Of a stretch of 6,871 bases of DNA, positions 6,806-6,871 are shown one piece after another. The DNA comes from Fidelibacterota bacterium. Its GTDB lineage: Bacteria > Marinisomatota > Marinisomatia > Marinisomatales > UBA1611. The stretch spans positions 1-6,871 of the forward strand of contig NZKX01000138.1 of NCBI GenBank assembly GCA_002694025.1. The letters are read 5' to 3'. The translations under genes and the position numbers were made by a program. Every line of letters starts with the position of its first letter. Position 1 is the stretch's first letter. Under the pieces are notes generated by a model that had not been told where the DNA came from, did no database searches, and worked only from the letters and a program-made list of their open reading frames with translations.

Positions 6806-6830
6806 TTGAAATATTTTCAAAAATTTTTTT
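6806..6830 (+). terminator. Short hairpin plus T-run terminator after the amidotransferase gene
   Basis: Three bases after the TAA stop, TTGAAA (6806-6811) and TTTCAA (6815-6820) form a perfect 6-bp stem with a 3-base loop, followed by AAA and seven T (6824-6830). This looks like a weak rho-independent terminator for the plus-strand operon, just before transcription would enter the rRNA gene from its 3' side. The stem is AT-rich and could also work, poorly, for rRNA transcripts arriving on the minus strand. Confidence 0.55.
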
Positions 6831-6838
6831 CAGTGCAT

Positions 6839-6871
6839 AAATCAAGCCAATTGAGCTATTAGTACTGGTCA
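6839..6871 (-). rRNA. 23S ribosomal RNA, 3' end (partial)
   Basis: Read on the minus strand, the final bases are TGACCAGTACTAATAGCTC followed by AATTGGCTTGATT. This matches the conserved 3' terminus of bacterial 23S rRNA (ACCGGTACTAAT...GGCTT), and the TAGCTC...GGCTTGAT ending is of alphaproteobacterial style. The gene enters from the right edge and its mature end is near 6839-6841. The expected 5S gene does not follow: the next sequence is the convergent end of the amidotransferase gene about 36 bases away. The match is short (about 33 bases), so the exact end is approximate. Confidence 0.8.

Noticed and set aside
6804..6838. 5S rRNA or tRNA between the amidotransferase gene and 23S
   Set aside because: Only about 35 bases are available, and they form an AT-rich hairpin and T-run, too short for either RNA.
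1..6871. CRISPR array, insertion sequence, integrase or attachment site
   Set aside because: No spaced direct repeats, transposase motifs or terminal inverted repeats were seen, and no tRNA gene is present.

Overview
This window is strongly AT-rich, with long A and T runs even inside genes. It looks like a streamlined marine alphaproteobacterium, most likely SAR11/Pelagibacterales or a relative. The clade clue is the right edge. Read on the minus strand, the last ~33 bases are the 3' end of a 23S rRNA gene, and their GACC-GTACTAATAGCTC core and terminal GGCTTGAT resemble alphaproteobacterial rather than gammaproteobacterial 23S ends. No 5S gene follows. A surface-glycan operon begins about 36 bases away. 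From memory, SAR11 genomes carry their largest hypervariable region (HVR2), rich in cell-surface genes, between 23S and 5S. This window fits the 23S-side end of such an island. The clade assignment is inference.

Layout, left to right. (1) 1-1812, minus: a TonB-dependent outer-membrane receptor of the BtuB type, nearly complete, with its C-terminus beyond the left edge. (2) About 1813-2025, minus: its leader, made of a cobalamin riboswitch aptamer and an apparent start-site-sequestering expression platform. (3) 2051-4221, minus: a two-gene unit, neuB then neuC, for sialic-acid-type nonulosonate synthesis. Both genes appear to start with TTG, and they overlap by 4 bases. (4) 4222-4289: a 68-base divergent intergenic region. 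(5) 4290-6803, plus: a tightly overlapping three-gene operon of HisF-like, HisH-like and N-acetyl-sugar amidotransferase (WbpG/WbuX/PseA family). (6) A small hairpin terminator, then the converging 23S rRNA 3' end.

How the genes work together. NeuC should convert UDP-GlcNAc (or a related UDP-sugar) to the free 2-epimerised mannosamine sugar. NeuB would condense that sugar with phosphoenolpyruvate to give a sialic or legionaminic-type acid. On the other strand, the HisH-like glutaminase releases ammonia, the HisF-like barrel channels it, and the PP-loop amidotransferase uses it to turn an N-acetyl group of an activated sugar into an acetamidino group. Together the two units point to a charged, probably amidino-decorated surface polysaccharide. 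No CMP-nonulosonate synthetase, glycosyltransferase, flippase or polymerase is present, so the rest of the pathway must lie elsewhere. The cobalamin-uptake module is functionally unrelated and looks like a separate cargo.
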